64,000 bases of DNA from Thiotrichales bacterium (GCA_947476405.1 CANJQG010000005.1:1-64000); one strand, 5' to 3'; positions 25,918-35,008 are shown, counted from the first letter of the stretch. The notes: a model not told the origin generated them from the sequence alone. Translations and numbers: made by a program.

Positions 25918-26909
25918 GAATGCGTATTCACGGTCACTTCAGCACTGGCGCCAACGCGCAGGGGGTATTGATCTTGTAAGCTGCTGTGGGGAATGATTAC
26001 TTTGACGATAAAGCGTTGAGTTATTTTAACCCAGTTTCCAGTTGCATTTTCAGCGGGTAAGAGGCTGAAAGTGGTTCCGTCTGCTGCACTAATACTTTGA
26101 ATTACGCCTTTAAATACAACCCCTGGATAGAGGTCTAGTTCAATGTTTGCAGACTGTCCTGGTTTGATTCGTTCCAATTGTGTTTCTTTGTAATTGGCGT
26201 CAACCCAATATTCACTCGTGGAATTAACCATGGCAAAAAGATTGCTTCCCGCACTGACGATCATTCCAGGGCGGAGTGTTAAATCACTGACAATTCCATC
26301 GACAGGGGCCGTCACGGTGGTATAGCTGAGATTGAGCTTGGCTGTGTTGAAATTGGCTTCAGCGACTTTGATTTGACTGGCTTGGGTGAGAAGGTTTTCC
26401 TTTGTTTCAGAAAGATTGGCGATGTCTGCATCCAGATTGGCTTGGGCTGATTTTAAGTTCGCAATCGCTTGATCACCATCCTGCGTCGAGGCATACCCTT
26501 CTTTGACCAGTGCTAACATGCGTTGGGTGTTTTTTTGATTTAATACAAATTCAGCTTCGGTGCTCGCTAGATTCGCTGCGGCTACCTTTATCGCTTCTTG
26601 ATCTGCTTGATATTGTGCTTGTGCAACGCGATATTGGCCTTGTGCTTGATCTAGCGCGTCCTGAAAAGGAGTGGGGTCAATTGTAAAGAGGGTTGTGCCT
26701 TTGGTTACGGCTTGATGATTTAGCACATTTACAGTCATCACCTGGCCATTTACTTGGGGGGCAATATAGGGAATATTCGCATTCACATAGGCGTCATCGG
26801 TGCTGGGATAGTAATAGTTTTCATAAAAATAATAAGTGCTGCCGAGCAAAACGCCTGCAATAATGAGTCCTAAAATGACTAGTTTTTTTCGATTGAATTT
26901 AAGGATCAT
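25914..26909 (-). CDS. HlyD/EmrA family membrane fusion protein
   Basis: The 331-aa protein has one membrane segment (about residues 10-28) and a split biotinyl-lipoyl domain (YVNANIPYIAPQVNGQVMTV, then VTAPVDGIVSDLTLRPGMIV). A helical hairpin and a beta-barrel region end with ANIELDLYPG and LRVGASAEVTV. It would bridge an inner membrane exporter and an outer membrane channel. No partner exporter is adjacent; the MFS gene at 4515 is too far away for any link to be claimed. It lies between coaX and rmuC with four-base overlaps. Confidence 0.85.
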   Translation of the reverse strand: MILKFNRKKLVILGLIIAGVLLGSTYYFYENYYYPSTDDAYVNANIPYIAPQVNGQVMTVNVLNHQAVTKGTTLFTIDPTPFQDALDQAQGQYRVAQAQYQADQEAIKVAAANLASTEAEFVLNQKNTQRMLALVKEGYASTQDGDQAIANLKSAQANLDADIANLSETKENLLTQASQIKVAEANFNTAKLNLSYTTVTAPVDGIVSDLTLRPGMIVSAGSNLFAMVNSTSEYWVDANYKETQLERIKPGQSANIELDLYPGVVFKGVIQSISAADGTTFSLLPAENATGNWVKITQRFIVKVIIPHSSLQDQYPLRVGASAEVTVNTHS

Positions 26910-27691
26910 GAGGGGCTCACTTCTTTATTAAGGTGAAAAATATGGGTGAGGCCCACTAAAACAAGGTCTGACTCAATGACGTCAAAAATACCCGCATGTT
27001 CAAATAGGCGGGAAAATCCCCCTGTACCAATGACTAAAAATGCTTGGCCTGCAAAACTATTTTTGCGGACTTCAGCAACGACCTCTTTAACCATACCGAG
27101 GACGGAATAATAAAGTCCCGCTTGAATTTGTTCAACGGTGTTTTTGCCAAAGACAGTGTCCGGGATTTTGATTTCTACGCTGGGGAGCTTTGCGGTACGT
27201 TCTTCCAAGACTTCCATGCATAAGCGAATTCCGGGGGTGATGAGTCCACCCAGGTATTCCTTGTTTTTATTCACAAGGCAGACGGTGTTGGCAGTGCCAA
27301 AATCAAAAATAACCAAATTTTGATTGGGGTGGAGCATCATTGCACCGACTGCATTGGCGACTCGATCAGCGCCTAATTCTTTTGGATTGTGCACCAGGAT
27401 TTTGAGACCTGTTTTAATGCCCGCATCTAAAATTAAGGGACGAATGTTAAAATATTTAATGCATGCTGAGGCCACGGTGTGATTGACATCTGGTACCACT
27501 GACGCCATGATAATATGTTTAATTTCGGCTGGATCAATGTTATTTTCACGCAGGGCGTTTTTAAGAAAGAGCCCGTACTCGTCGGAGGAACCATTGTCTC
27601 TGGATGTGCGACGAAAACTCAAAATGGTTTGATCGTGATGAATGACGCCACCAAAAACTTGGGTGTTGCCAATGTCGAGGACTAATAACAT
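26906..27691 (-). CDS. coaX: Type III pantothenate kinase
   Basis: The 261-aa enzyme makes 4'-phosphopantothenate, the first step of coenzyme A synthesis. It has MLLVLDIGNTQVFGGV (phosphate loop of the ASKHA fold), ELGADRVANAVGA (pantothenate site with the catalytic Asp) and VIFDFGTANTVCLV. The last motif usually reads DxGTAxT, which is satisfied. It is the first gene of coaX-hlyD-rmuC. Type III enzymes are not feedback-inhibited by CoA. Confidence 0.94.
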   Translation of the reverse strand: MLLVLDIGNTQVFGGVIHHDQTILSFRRTSRDNGSSDEYGLFLKNALRENNIDPAEIKHIIMASVVPDVNHTVASACIKYFNIRPLILDAGIKTGLKILVHNPKELGADRVANAVGAMMLHPNQNLVIFDFGTANTVCLVNKNKEYLGGLITPGIRLCMEVLEERTAKLPSVEIKIPDTVFGKNTVEQIQAGLYYSVLGMVKEVVAEVRKNSFAGQAFLVIGTGGFSRLFEHAGIFDVIESDLVLVGLTHIFHLNKEVSPS

Positions 27692-27786
27692 AGGTGATTT
27701 CTCATTTTATCTCAGATGATGCAGCATTATACAGAAGGGGGCGCCTGATTGAAAGGGATGAAAATAAGGCTGGCATTGTGGGCTTT

Positions 27787-28194
27787 CTAATGATGTAAAA
27801 ACAAAGCGCCAATACTGAGGAGGATCAAGAGCGTTCCTCCAAAAAAGAGTCGCTGCATCAGAATTTGCCCTGTTTCCAGCGCGCTGAGTTTTTTGCCCTG
27901 CTCAGAAAACTGTTGTGTCATTTCATAGCGCAATTCAGCAATATCTGTTTTGAATTCCAATCTGATATTTTGCATTTCAGTCGTTAGTTTCAGGTCAAGA
28001 GCTTGAATTTCGGCGCTTAGTCCCGTATCAGTAAGCTGCAGATCAGATTTGGTGGCTAGATTTTCCATGCTGGCATTGACGGATTCTTCAAAAAGTGAAA
28101 CAAATTCACGGGCTTGTTCTTCCGAAACGCCTACTTTTTTTAGGCGATCAAAGGATTTTAATGTATTGAAATTTCTCATTGTAGCGATGGCCAT
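27787..28194 (-). CDS. Coiled-coil membrane protein (CCDC90/DUF1640-like)
   Basis: The 135-aa protein has the motif FDRLKKVGVSEEQAREFVSLFEE at residues 12-35, a coiled coil over about residues 40-105 and a C-terminal membrane helix. This is the layout of DUF1640/CCDC90-type proteins, which are trimeric coiled-coil membrane proteins of unclear role. I start it at the ATG at 28194 with GGAG eight bases upstream; the frame is open to 28371 but the extension is unlike the family. It has its own promoter at 28249-28276. Confidence 0.75.
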   Translation of the reverse strand: MAIATMRNFNTLKSFDRLKKVGVSEEQAREFVSLFEESVNASMENLATKSDLQLTDTGLSAEIQALDLKLTTEMQNIRLEFKTDIAELRYEMTQQFSEQGKKLSALETGQILMQRLFFGGTLLILLSIGALFLHH

Positions 28195-28248
28195 TTTTGC
28201 TCCGTATTGCGTTATTATAACATAAAAGTAACGAGAGGGGGTGTCCGT

Positions 28249-28276
28249 ATTATAGTCTTTTTGATTGAATATGCAA
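28249..28276 (-). promoter_or_regulatory. Promoter of the coiled-coil protein gene
   Basis: On the minus strand TTGCAT (plus 28271-28276) and TATAAT (plus 28249-28254) are spaced by 16 bases, about 55 bases before the ATG at 28194. A second TATAAT lies closer to the gene but lacks a good -35. Confidence 0.55.
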
Positions 28277-28354
28277 CAGATTTTTTTGCGCGCTTGATTG
28301 GGGGAAATACGATGCTGATGATTCTCATTTTGATATTTGAAGGCTGATTTCAAT

Positions 28355-28383
28355 TTGCTTGTGTAGGTCAAAAATGCTATAAT
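28355..28383 (+). promoter_or_regulatory. Sigma70 promoter of the desaturase gene
   Basis: TTGCTT at 28355-28360 and a perfect TATAAT at 28378-28383 are separated by 17 bases, 34 bases before the ATG at 28418. It faces away from the promoter at 28249-28276. Confidence 0.7.
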
Positions 28384-28417
28384 GCACGTACTTTAAGTGT
28401 ATTCAGTGAGGTTTAAT

Positions 28418-29620
28418 ATGTCTTTATTCTATGGGGTTTTTAACCATATGCCTTGGTGGGGATATGTCGTTTATACTTTGATTGTAACGCATATTAGCAT
28501 GGTTGCCATTACGGTTTTTTTGCATCGAGCTCAGGCGCATCGTGCTTTGGACTTGCATCCTGCGGTCGCGCATTTTTTCCGCTTTTGGCTTTGGCTGACA
28601 ACGGGAATGAAAACAAAAGAATGGGTTGCAGTGCATCGTAAGCATCATGCAAAATGTGAGACGATTGATGACCCGCATAGTCCCGTGATTGAAGGAATTG
28701 CAACGGTTTTGCTGGAAGGTGCGGAATTGTATCGTTATGCAAAGAAAGATCCTGAAACTTTAGAAAAATATGGTAAAGGAACGCCGAATGATTGGATGGA
28801 AAAGCATGTTTATGCGACTCCATTTATGCGTGGTAAGCAAGGGGTGGTGGCCTTATATATCCTCAGTGTCATTTTGTTTGGTGTGCCGGGTATTATTATT
28901 TGGGGAGTCCAGATGATTTGGACGCCTTTTTTTGCAGCCGGAATCATCAATGGGATTGGCCATTATTTTGGATATCGTAATTTTGAATGTCCGGATGCGG
29001 CGCGTAATATTTTCCCGATCGGGATTTTGGTTGCAGGGGAAGAATTACATAATAATCATCATACCTATGGCAATTCAGCTAAGTTATCCGTGCATTGGTG
29101 GGAGTTTGATATCGGCTGGATGTATATTAAGTTATTGTCTTATTGTGGTTTGGCGACGCCAAAGCGCTTGCCTCCTCAGGTCTGTCGGAAGAAACGCGCG
29201 TCTGTTGCAATGGATTTGGTCAATGTTGAAGCCATTATTAATAACAAAATTGCAGTCTTTTCTGAATATACGCGAAAAGTTATTAAGCCTGTTTTTAAGC
29301 GGATGAAGCAGGATGAGTCCCGTTGTGAAAAAATGTTTTGTCCTCAAACGAAAAAGCTGATTATGCGAAATCCTGTCTTGAATAATCAAGATCAGCAAGA
29401 GCGGATTACAGCGGCTTTGAATGATGCGCGTGATTTGCAGGTGGTGTGTTCCTATCGCGATCGCTTGAATCAGATTTGGTCTAAAACCGCGACTTCAAAC
29501 AAAGAGTTGACGGAAGCTTTTCAAGATTGGTGTAGGCAGGCTGAAAAAAGCGGGATTGACGCTTTGCAAAATTTCGCTCATTATATCAAAGCATATCGTT
29601 TGAAAAAGAAATCAGTTTAA
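28418..29620 (+). CDS. Acyl-CoA/acyl-lipid delta-9 fatty acid desaturase
   Basis: The 400-aa membrane di-iron enzyme has three His boxes: HRAQAH (first), HRKHH (second) and HNNHH (third), between about four membrane segments. It introduces a cis double bond into saturated acyl chains with oxygen. The last 120 residues form a soluble helical extension (for example QQERITAALNDARDLQ) that is usual in proteobacterial DesC/Stearoyl-CoA desaturase-like proteins. The ATG at 28418 follows GTGAGG. It probably adjusts membrane fluidity. Confidence 0.88.
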   Translation: MSLFYGVFNHMPWWGYVVYTLIVTHISMVAITVFLHRAQAHRALDLHPAVAHFFRFWLWLTTGMKTKEWVAVHRKHHAKCETIDDPHSPVIEGIATVLLEGAELYRYAKKDPETLEKYGKGTPNDWMEKHVYATPFMRGKQGVVALYILSVILFGVPGIIIWGVQMIWTPFFAAGIINGIGHYFGYRNFECPDAARNIFPIGILVAGEELHNNHHTYGNSAKLSVHWWEFDIGWMYIKLLSYCGLATPKRLPPQVCRKKRASVAMDLVNVEAIINNKIAVFSEYTRKVIKPVFKRMKQDESRCEKMFCPQTKKLIMRNPVLNNQDQQERITAALNDARDLQVVCSYRDRLNQIWSKTATSNKELTEAFQDWCRQAEKSGIDALQNFAHYIKAYRLKKKSV

Positions 29621-29632
29621 CAGGACTTGTGT

Positions 29633-29821
29633 ATGAAATGGTTCACCAAATTGCTATATTGTTTTGATAAAAAAGAGCGTGCCTTTGTGAGTGACGCGGA
29701 TCGTTTGCTTCAAAATTTTGATCTTACGCATCCTGAAAAATCAGCCTCTCAAGCCTTTGAAATTGCGAAGCATCATGCTATTTTTAAGCGTAAAGTCGAT
29801 CAACGGATTGATTGGTCATGA
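29633..29821 (+). CDS. Small hypothetical protein (62 aa)
   Basis: The frame from ATG 29633 encodes a soluble 62-aa protein with a mixed-charge helical pattern (MKWFTKLLYCFDKKERAF at the start). I recognise no domain. It lies 12 bases after the desaturase gene, and its stop overlaps the start of the HemX-like gene (ATGA), so it is probably translated. It could be an accessory factor of either neighbour. Confidence 0.5.
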   Translation: MKWFTKLLYCFDKKERAFVSDADRLLQNFDLTHPEKSASQAFEIAKHHAIFKRKVDQRIDWS

Positions 29822-30702
29822 CGGTCGACATTGCGGAAGATGAGGGCGTTGAGAATCATGGTTCTCCCGCTGCGGTTGTTGCGATTCTGATGGCCTTGCT
29901 TGCCATTGGCTTAACTGTTTTTTTGTTCTTTAAATTGCATGCGATCAATCAAAATAATCAAGCACAAATGGCTGCCTTTCAAGCAACTCAGGCCAATTTA
30001 AATGGGCAAATCACTGCGGCTCTGAGTCATTTAAATCAAGCAGATACCAGTATTGAACAGGCTAATCAGTTGGGCGGGCAAACCATTCTTGCCAGCCTCC
30101 AGATGCTTTTGCTTCAGGGGCAGCCTAAGCCCTTGCTTGAATCGAATGTGCTGGCGTTGAGTCAAGTGATTGTGCGCTTGAATAATCCGAAGGCAACAGA
30201 TTTAACTAATGCCCTTAAAGATAAAGTAGATGCGCTTGCGGAGATCAACCCTGCTGATGCCTTGACGCGTTTAACTCAGGTCAGTCAAACTTTTTCAAAC
30301 TTGCAGTTTATTCCAGTGGTCGGGGTGCAGTCTCAGGTGGTGATTCCTGATACGATTCAGGGTTTTTGGTCGAGATTATGGTATAGCATTCGGAGTTTGA
30401 TTGTCGTGCGTACAGATAATCAAATTGGTACCGCGTTGGTCACCGATACCTCGCGTTTTGATGCGCTCAGAACTTTAAATTTTCAAGTGGCAGAGGCGCA
30501 ATCGCAAATCATTCATAATCAAGATCCAACGCCAACTTTAATGGCGTTGAAAGCGACGCTGATTCAATTTACAGCGGTTGATGCCAGTCAGGTTGCGTGT
30601 TTGGCAGGGGTCAATGCTTTGCTCGCTTCGCATGATTTTTATGCGACCGCAGAAGTCAACGGGCTTTTGGCGAACATTGCTGCATTGCAAGCCCTTATTT
30701 AA
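29818..30702 (+). CDS. HemX-like membrane protein
   Basis: The 294-aa protein has one N-terminal membrane helix (about residues 17-40) followed by a Gln-rich coiled coil. The periplasmic domain contains GFWSRLWYSIRSLIVVRTDNQ and LRTLNFQVAEAQSQI. This block (a Trp-rich segment, RSLxxxR, then a helix with LR and AQ) is typical of the HemX family, which is fused or linked to uroporphyrinogen III methyltransferase genes. No hem gene is adjacent, so the role remains open. It overlaps the preceding small gene by four bases and the convergent gene by eight. Confidence 0.55.
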   Translation: MTVDIAEDEGVENHGSPAAVVAILMALLAIGLTVFLFFKLHAINQNNQAQMAAFQATQANLNGQITAALSHLNQADTSIEQANQLGGQTILASLQMLLLQGQPKPLLESNVLALSQVIVRLNNPKATDLTNALKDKVDALAEINPADALTRLTQVSQTFSNLQFIPVVGVQSQVVIPDTIQGFWSRLWYSIRSLIVVRTDNQIGTALVTDTSRFDALRTLNFQVAEAQSQIIHNQDPTPTLMALKATLIQFTAVDASQVACLAGVNALLASHDFYATAEVNGLLANIAALQALI

Positions 30703-31627
30703 CGCCTGTAAAAAAATCTGAATAGGTGATGGGTTGTTTCAAAATTTTTTCTGTGACTAAGTAATTCATAAAGTCCTGATAATTTTGCGCGGAATATTCT
30801 TGTGGATGGCTTGTAAAATAAGGTGCAGAGGCCAGCCAGATGGCTTGATTTTGTGCTTTAATGGTGGGGGATGAGGCGAGCTCTTTGGAATAAAGCATCA
30901 ACGCATCCTGATAGCTTTGTTGCGGATGGGTTTGAACATAAGCCGCCCCTTGCGCCACTGCGAGCATAAAGGCGTGGATTGTTTTGGGTGCGAGATGATT
31001 TTTGTCTGCAATAAAAATCAGTTCAGCATAACTGGGAATGCCATTTTTTTCAGGATAAAATAAACGGGTTTGAACGCCCATTTGTGCGAGCATGATGGGT
31101 TCTACGTTTCGCATCATTCCATTCACTGCATCGACTTTTTTGCTAAGTAAAGCTTGGGATAAGTTCATGCTTAAGGGGAGAAGGCTCGGTTTTTCATGCT
31201 GTAATTCAGTATTGAGAAAGGTCGCTTCCAGTGCTCCGCCTGAATATCCAATGATTTTGCCTTTGAGTTGCTTGATCGTTTTAATCGAAGTGTTTTGTAG
31301 GACAGTGAGACAGCTTAGAGGGGTGGGCGTCAGTATGCCGACTGCAACTAAAGGCAGCCCCTGTCCGATCGCAATCAGGGATTCAGGTTCGTAATCGATA
31401 GCCAGATCTGCTTGGTGAGCGAGAACTAAATTGCGAGCCTCGCTGCTGCTGGTGGGTTCGATTAGTGTAACATTAAGGCCTTGCGCTTTAAAGTAGCCTT
31501 GTTGTTCGGCAATCAGAATGGGAGCGTGGTCTGGATTGATGTACCAGTCTAAGGCCAATTTGATGGGGGTCAGCGAAAATGCGGCCTGACTGAAAAAAAT
31601 GCTGAGGCAGAAAAGGATGTATTTCAT
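30695..31627 (-). CDS. ABC transporter substrate-binding protein, THI5/NMT1 type
   Basis: The 310-aa protein has a signal peptide (cleavage near AAFS) and then the NMT1/THI5-like periplasmic fold: KLALDWYINPDHAPILIAEQQGYF, VTLIEPTSSSEA, DLAIDYEPE and LKGKIIGYSGG. The LDWYxNPDHAP motif is characteristic of ThiY-type proteins, which bind the thiamine pyrimidine precursor. No permease or ATPase is adjacent. I start it at ATG 31627, at the signal peptide; no good ribosome binding site is visible. Confidence 0.75.
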   Translation of the reverse strand: MKYILFCLSIFFSQAAFSLTPIKLALDWYINPDHAPILIAEQQGYFKAQGLNVTLIEPTSSSEARNLVLAHQADLAIDYEPESLIAIGQGLPLVAVGILTPTPLSCLTVLQNTSIKTIKQLKGKIIGYSGGALEATFLNTELQHEKPSLLPLSMNLSQALLSKKVDAVNGMMRNVEPIMLAQMGVQTRLFYPEKNGIPSYAELIFIADKNHLAPKTIHAFMLAVAQGAAYVQTHPQQSYQDALMLYSKELASSPTIKAQNQAIWLASAPYFTSHPQEYSAQNYQDFMNYLVTEKILKQPITYSDFFTGVK

Positions 31628-31691
31628 GGTGAGGCGCTTCAATGCATAAATTTTTGAGTATAAACTTATTTTTTTGGGTCGGCTACACTGC

Positions 31692-31720
31692 TTGCGCATT
31701 TTTGTGCTTCTGGTTATGAT
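31692..31720 (+). promoter_or_regulatory. Possible promoter of dacB
   Basis: TTGCGC at 31692-31697 and TATGAT at 31715-31720 are spaced by exactly 17 bases and end about 20 bases before the first possible start at 31742. Confidence 0.45.
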
Positions 31721-31741
31721 TCTGCTTATGTTTCCTCATGA

Positions 31742-33136
31742 TTGTACAAAGCTGTGATCCGTTTATTTTCCGTTGTTTTATCCTGTAGTTTATTGTTGGG
31801 CGTCATGGATGCTGAGGCCAGTGCTTCTTCAAAAATCGAAGCGCTTGTGAAGCGTCAATCAGCCTATATGCAAATCGGTGTGGATATCATCAATGCAGAT
31901 ACGGGAAAAGTCATTTACAGCCGAAATCCTGCCTTGCCCATGACGCCTGCAAGTAATACCAAGGTCATGACGGCATCCGCGGCCTATTTATATCTGGGCC
32001 CTAATTATACCTACGTGACGAGTATGGGGCAGTCAGGCAATAATATCTATGTCAAATTCAGTGGAGATCCCACATTAAGTTCAGCTGATATTTTTGCTTT
32101 GGCAAAAAGCTTAAAGCTGGCAGGAATCAATGTGGTCAAAGGTGATGTTATTTTGGATCAAAATATATTTTCAGGGCCTTATTATGGATTGGGCTGGTCT
32201 CAGGATGATTTGGCGTATTGTTATGGTGCGCCGATTTCTGGAGCCATTATTAATGGCAATTGTATGGCGTTGCAGGTCATTAAAAACGTGCATAGTGATA
32301 CCCCTTCGATTAAGCAGTTTACGACGCGTTTTCCGGTTTTGAATCAAGTGCGTTTAGTGGGGAAGCGTGAATTGCGGACTTGTGTGTTCCAGCCAACGAT
32401 TACCAGTAATAATGCGATTTTACTCCAGGGATGTTTGCCGACACGTGCAAATTGGGGCTTTTCTTTTGCGATTAAAAACCCTTCCAATTATGCAAAACAG
32501 GTTGTTCAGACTGCATTTTCAAGAGCGGGTATTACGGTTCAGGGCCAATTTTTAAGTGGTAAAACTCCGGTCAACGAAACAGTTTTGGCGACGCATCACT
32601 CTGATGATTTAGTGACTTTATTGTCTTATATGTTGAAACATTCTGATGATGTGTATGCCGGTGCCATCGCGAAAACATTGGGTAGCAGTTATTACGGTGT
32701 TGGAAGTTATAAAGCAGGCGCCAATGCAACGAATGCGATTTTGATGGCTCGCTTGGGCAAAAACTTTAAGCCGCCTTATTTGGAAGATGGTTCAGGCTTA
32801 TCTTCCTATAATTTGATTTCACCTCAGCAGTTGATTCAGGTTTATAGTTATATGTATCGCCAGCCTAATTTGAATAAAATTTTTATGAAGAGTTTGGCCA
32901 CCTCGGGTCAGATTGGGACGCTTTCTTATCGCATGACCCAAAATGGGATGGCGGGTCATTTTATGGGTAAAACCGGTACGATTAGTGGGGTTTCGACCTT
33001 GTCCGGTTATTTGGCGATGCCCGGTCGGCCCGTTTATATTGCGGCAATCATGATGAATGGGATTGAAGGCTCGCCCGCACATGCACGGTATGTTCAGGAT
33101 CAGATTGTGAAGATGTTGGCCGGGGAGGCAGATTGA
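31742..33136 (+). CDS. dacB: D-alanyl-D-alanine carboxypeptidase/endopeptidase (PBP4 family)
   Basis: The 464-aa periplasmic enzyme has a signal peptide ending near AEASA. The first motif TPASNTKVMTA (SxxK with catalytic Ser and Lys) and the third motif MGKTGTISG (KTG) are normal. The second motif, expected as SxN, reads SDD in LKHSDDVYAGAIAK, so the conserved Asn is Asp. PBP4 enzymes trim and cleave peptidoglycan cross-links. The start is unclear (TTG 31742 or GTG 31754) and lacks a ribosome binding site. The stop overlaps the next frame. Confidence 0.88.
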   Translation: MYKAVIRLFSVVLSCSLLLGVMDAEASASSKIEALVKRQSAYMQIGVDIINADTGKVIYSRNPALPMTPASNTKVMTASAAYLYLGPNYTYVTSMGQSGNNIYVKFSGDPTLSSADIFALAKSLKLAGINVVKGDVILDQNIFSGPYYGLGWSQDDLAYCYGAPISGAIINGNCMALQVIKNVHSDTPSIKQFTTRFPVLNQVRLVGKRELRTCVFQPTITSNNAILLQGCLPTRANWGFSFAIKNPSNYAKQVVQTAFSRAGITVQGQFLSGKTPVNETVLATHHSDDLVTLLSYMLKHSDDVYAGAIAKTLGSSYYGVGSYKAGANATNAILMARLGKNFKPPYLEDGSGLSSYNLISPQQLIQVYSYMYRQPNLNKIFMKSLATSGQIGTLSYRMTQNGMAGHFMGKTGTISGVSTLSGYLAMPGRPVYIAAIMMNGIEGSPAHARYVQDQIVKMLAGEAD

Positions 33137-33351
33137 TTGGATATTCAGGCGTTCATTCAGCTTCAATCATCAAAATTTTTGACGATCAGGCTTCCCCAAA
33201 ATTAACTCGGCTTGAATTAGCGGAAAAATTGAATTGCAGCCCTGAAACCATTAAAGAGCACTTGATCAAATTACATGAAACCCATAGACTGACGCGGATG
33301 GGTAGTACACGTTATGGGCATTGGCAAGTTTTGACACGAGGGGCGGATTAG
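33133..33351 (+). pseudogene. Winged-helix fragment, homologous to the end of the next gene
   Basis: This 72-codon frame encodes a winged helix-turn-helix, with LTRLELAEKLNCSPETIKEHL followed by a wing that ends GSTRYGHWQVL. It aligns with the last 60 residues of the downstream ATPase gene (VTRQDLVKQLGRHEDTIKQH, then GSDRAGYWRVI). The only start is a TTG inside the dacB stop, so it is either a coupled small protein or the leftover 3' end of a second ATPase gene whose body was deleted. Its stop overlaps the ATPase start GTG by one base. Confidence 0.55.
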
Positions 33352-34712
33352 TGGTTACGCTGGAGCATCTACAATCTTTGCTTGAAAAGGGTGAAGGCGA
33401 AGAACTCGAATTTAAAGAGGGCTTTGGAAAAGAGGCTATCATTGCGGCGGCAGCTTTGGCGAATAGCAATGGTGGATATCTGTTAATAGGAGTATCCGAT
33501 CAAGCACAAGTCACCGGGGTGCAAATTCATAAAGAAACTTTACGTGAATGGCTCAGCCAAATCAATATGACGGTTGCACCGCAACTGGGTCCACAAATTC
33601 AAGAAATAGAATTTCAATCTAAGAAAATAGTGGTGTTTACTATTTCAGAAAATCCAGTCAAGCCAGTCAGTTACAAAGGTCGATATTATAAAAGAGTGGG
33701 TTCTGCCAATATGCAAATGGAGCCTTTTGAAATCGCAACTATGCATTTCCATACACGTAATGCCAGCTGGGATTACACCGCTGCGCTAGAATATACCCTG
33801 GAGGATGTTGATCTGGCAAAGGTCTATCGCTTGATAGAAAAGATGAATCGTTTCAGAGCTTATCCGATGCAGGAAGATTCACTTGAAATTCTCAATAAAT
33901 TTGAGTTATTGCGGGGGCAGCAGATTAGCTATGGTTGCCATCTGATGTTTATGAAAAGACAAGAATCGCTCATGACCAATATCGATATCGGCCGCTTTGC
34001 AGATTTGATTACGATTAAAGACAGTGTGACGGTAAGTGGAGATATTTTATCTCAGCCAGAACAAGTGTTGGCAGCGATATGTAAACATTTGAATAAAGAA
34101 TATATCATCACAGGTAAGCAATTAGAGCGTGAAGAACGTTGGGATTATCCATTAGCGGCCTTGCGTGAAATCATCATGAATATGATCGTGCATCGCAATT
34201 ATCATGATTCATCGGATTCAAAAATCAAGATTTTTAATGATCGGATTGAGTTTGTGAATCCAGGTGGAATATTTGCAGGTCAAACAACAGAAATGTTTGT
34301 GACGGGTAAATATGTGTCCAGAATTCGTAATAAGCAAGTGTCCAGACTTTTTAAAGAATTAGAAATGATTGAGGCTTATGGGTCTGGTATTTCGCGGGTC
34401 ATCCAGATGTGTGTGGATTATGGTTTGCCGGGGCCATCTGTTGAAGTGTTCCCTGATTATTTTCGTTGGGTTGTGTATGGTGCTGCCCCCCAGAAAACCC
34501 CCCAGATCATCAATCAAGATCCTGTAATATCTACAAAGTCACAGATTAAGGAAATTTTAAAGAGCTACCCAGAAGTAACGCGCCAGGATTTGGTAAAGCA
34601 ATTGGGTCGACATGAAGATACTATTAAGCAGCATTTGCTGGAGCTCAAAAATGCAGGAGAGATCGAGCGAGTGGGTAGTGATCGTGCAGGCTATTGGAGA
34701 GTCATCAAATAA
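33351..34712 (+). CDS. AlbA_2/Schlafen-type ATP-binding regulator with winged helix
   Basis: The 453-aa protein has an N-terminal AlbA_2 (Schlafen-like) domain (EELEFKEGFGKEAIIAAAALANSNGGYLLIGVSD). A middle GHKL-like ATPase domain follows (LREIIMNMIVHRNYHDSS, then DRIEFVNPGG), and the protein ends in a winged helix. It belongs to a widespread family annotated as ATP-binding or putative transcriptional regulators, often close to defence and toxin-antitoxin genes. The GTG at 33351 follows GAGGGGCGG. It ends in a TAATG overlap with the nucleotidyltransferase gene. Confidence 0.8.
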   Translation: MVTLEHLQSLLEKGEGEELEFKEGFGKEAIIAAAALANSNGGYLLIGVSDQAQVTGVQIHKETLREWLSQINMTVAPQLGPQIQEIEFQSKKIVVFTISENPVKPVSYKGRYYKRVGSANMQMEPFEIATMHFHTRNASWDYTAALEYTLEDVDLAKVYRLIEKMNRFRAYPMQEDSLEILNKFELLRGQQISYGCHLMFMKRQESLMTNIDIGRFADLITIKDSVTVSGDILSQPEQVLAAICKHLNKEYIITGKQLEREERWDYPLAALREIIMNMIVHRNYHDSSDSKIKIFNDRIEFVNPGGIFAGQTTEMFVTGKYVSRIRNKQVSRLFKELEMIEAYGSGISRVIQMCVDYGLPGPSVEVFPDYFRWVVYGAAPQKTPQIINQDPVISTKSQIKEILKSYPEVTRQDLVKQLGRHEDTIKQHLLELKNAGEIERVGSDRAGYWRVIK

Positions 34713-35008
34713 TGCTGCTTGAATATCAATTTTTGAAAAAACTACAGCAAGAAGCGTGCGTGAAAAGGTTAGTCTTATTCGGATCGCGTGCGCGAGGAGA
34801 TGCCTCAGAGCGCTCAGATATTGATTTGGCGATTGATTGCCCTCATGCCAGTGCCATGGAGTGGCAAAAATTACTGGATATCATCGAGGATGCTGATAGC
34901 TTGCTTAAGGTTGATTGTATTCGTTATGATAGGCTCTCTCCAGAAAATGAATTGAAGCAACAAATCGATCAAGAAGGCGTGGAATTATATGTCAACAGAA
35001 AAGCTTAA
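34712..35008 (+). CDS. MNT-type nucleotidyltransferase antitoxin (MntA-like)
   Basis: The 98-aa protein is a minimal nucleotidyltransferase. Its motif GSRARGDASERSDIDLAID gives Gly24-Ser25 and the metal-binding Asp36 and Asp38, and the third carboxylate is probably the Asp in VDCIRYD. In studied MntA/HepT pairs this enzyme adds AMP units to a Tyr of the HEPN toxin and so neutralises it. It overlaps the HEPN gene by 20 bases and the ATPase gene by one. Confidence 0.88.
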   Translation: MLLEYQFLKKLQQEACVKRLVLFGSRARGDASERSDIDLAIDCPHASAMEWQKLLDIIEDADSLLKVDCIRYDRLSPENELKQQIDQEGVELYVNRKA

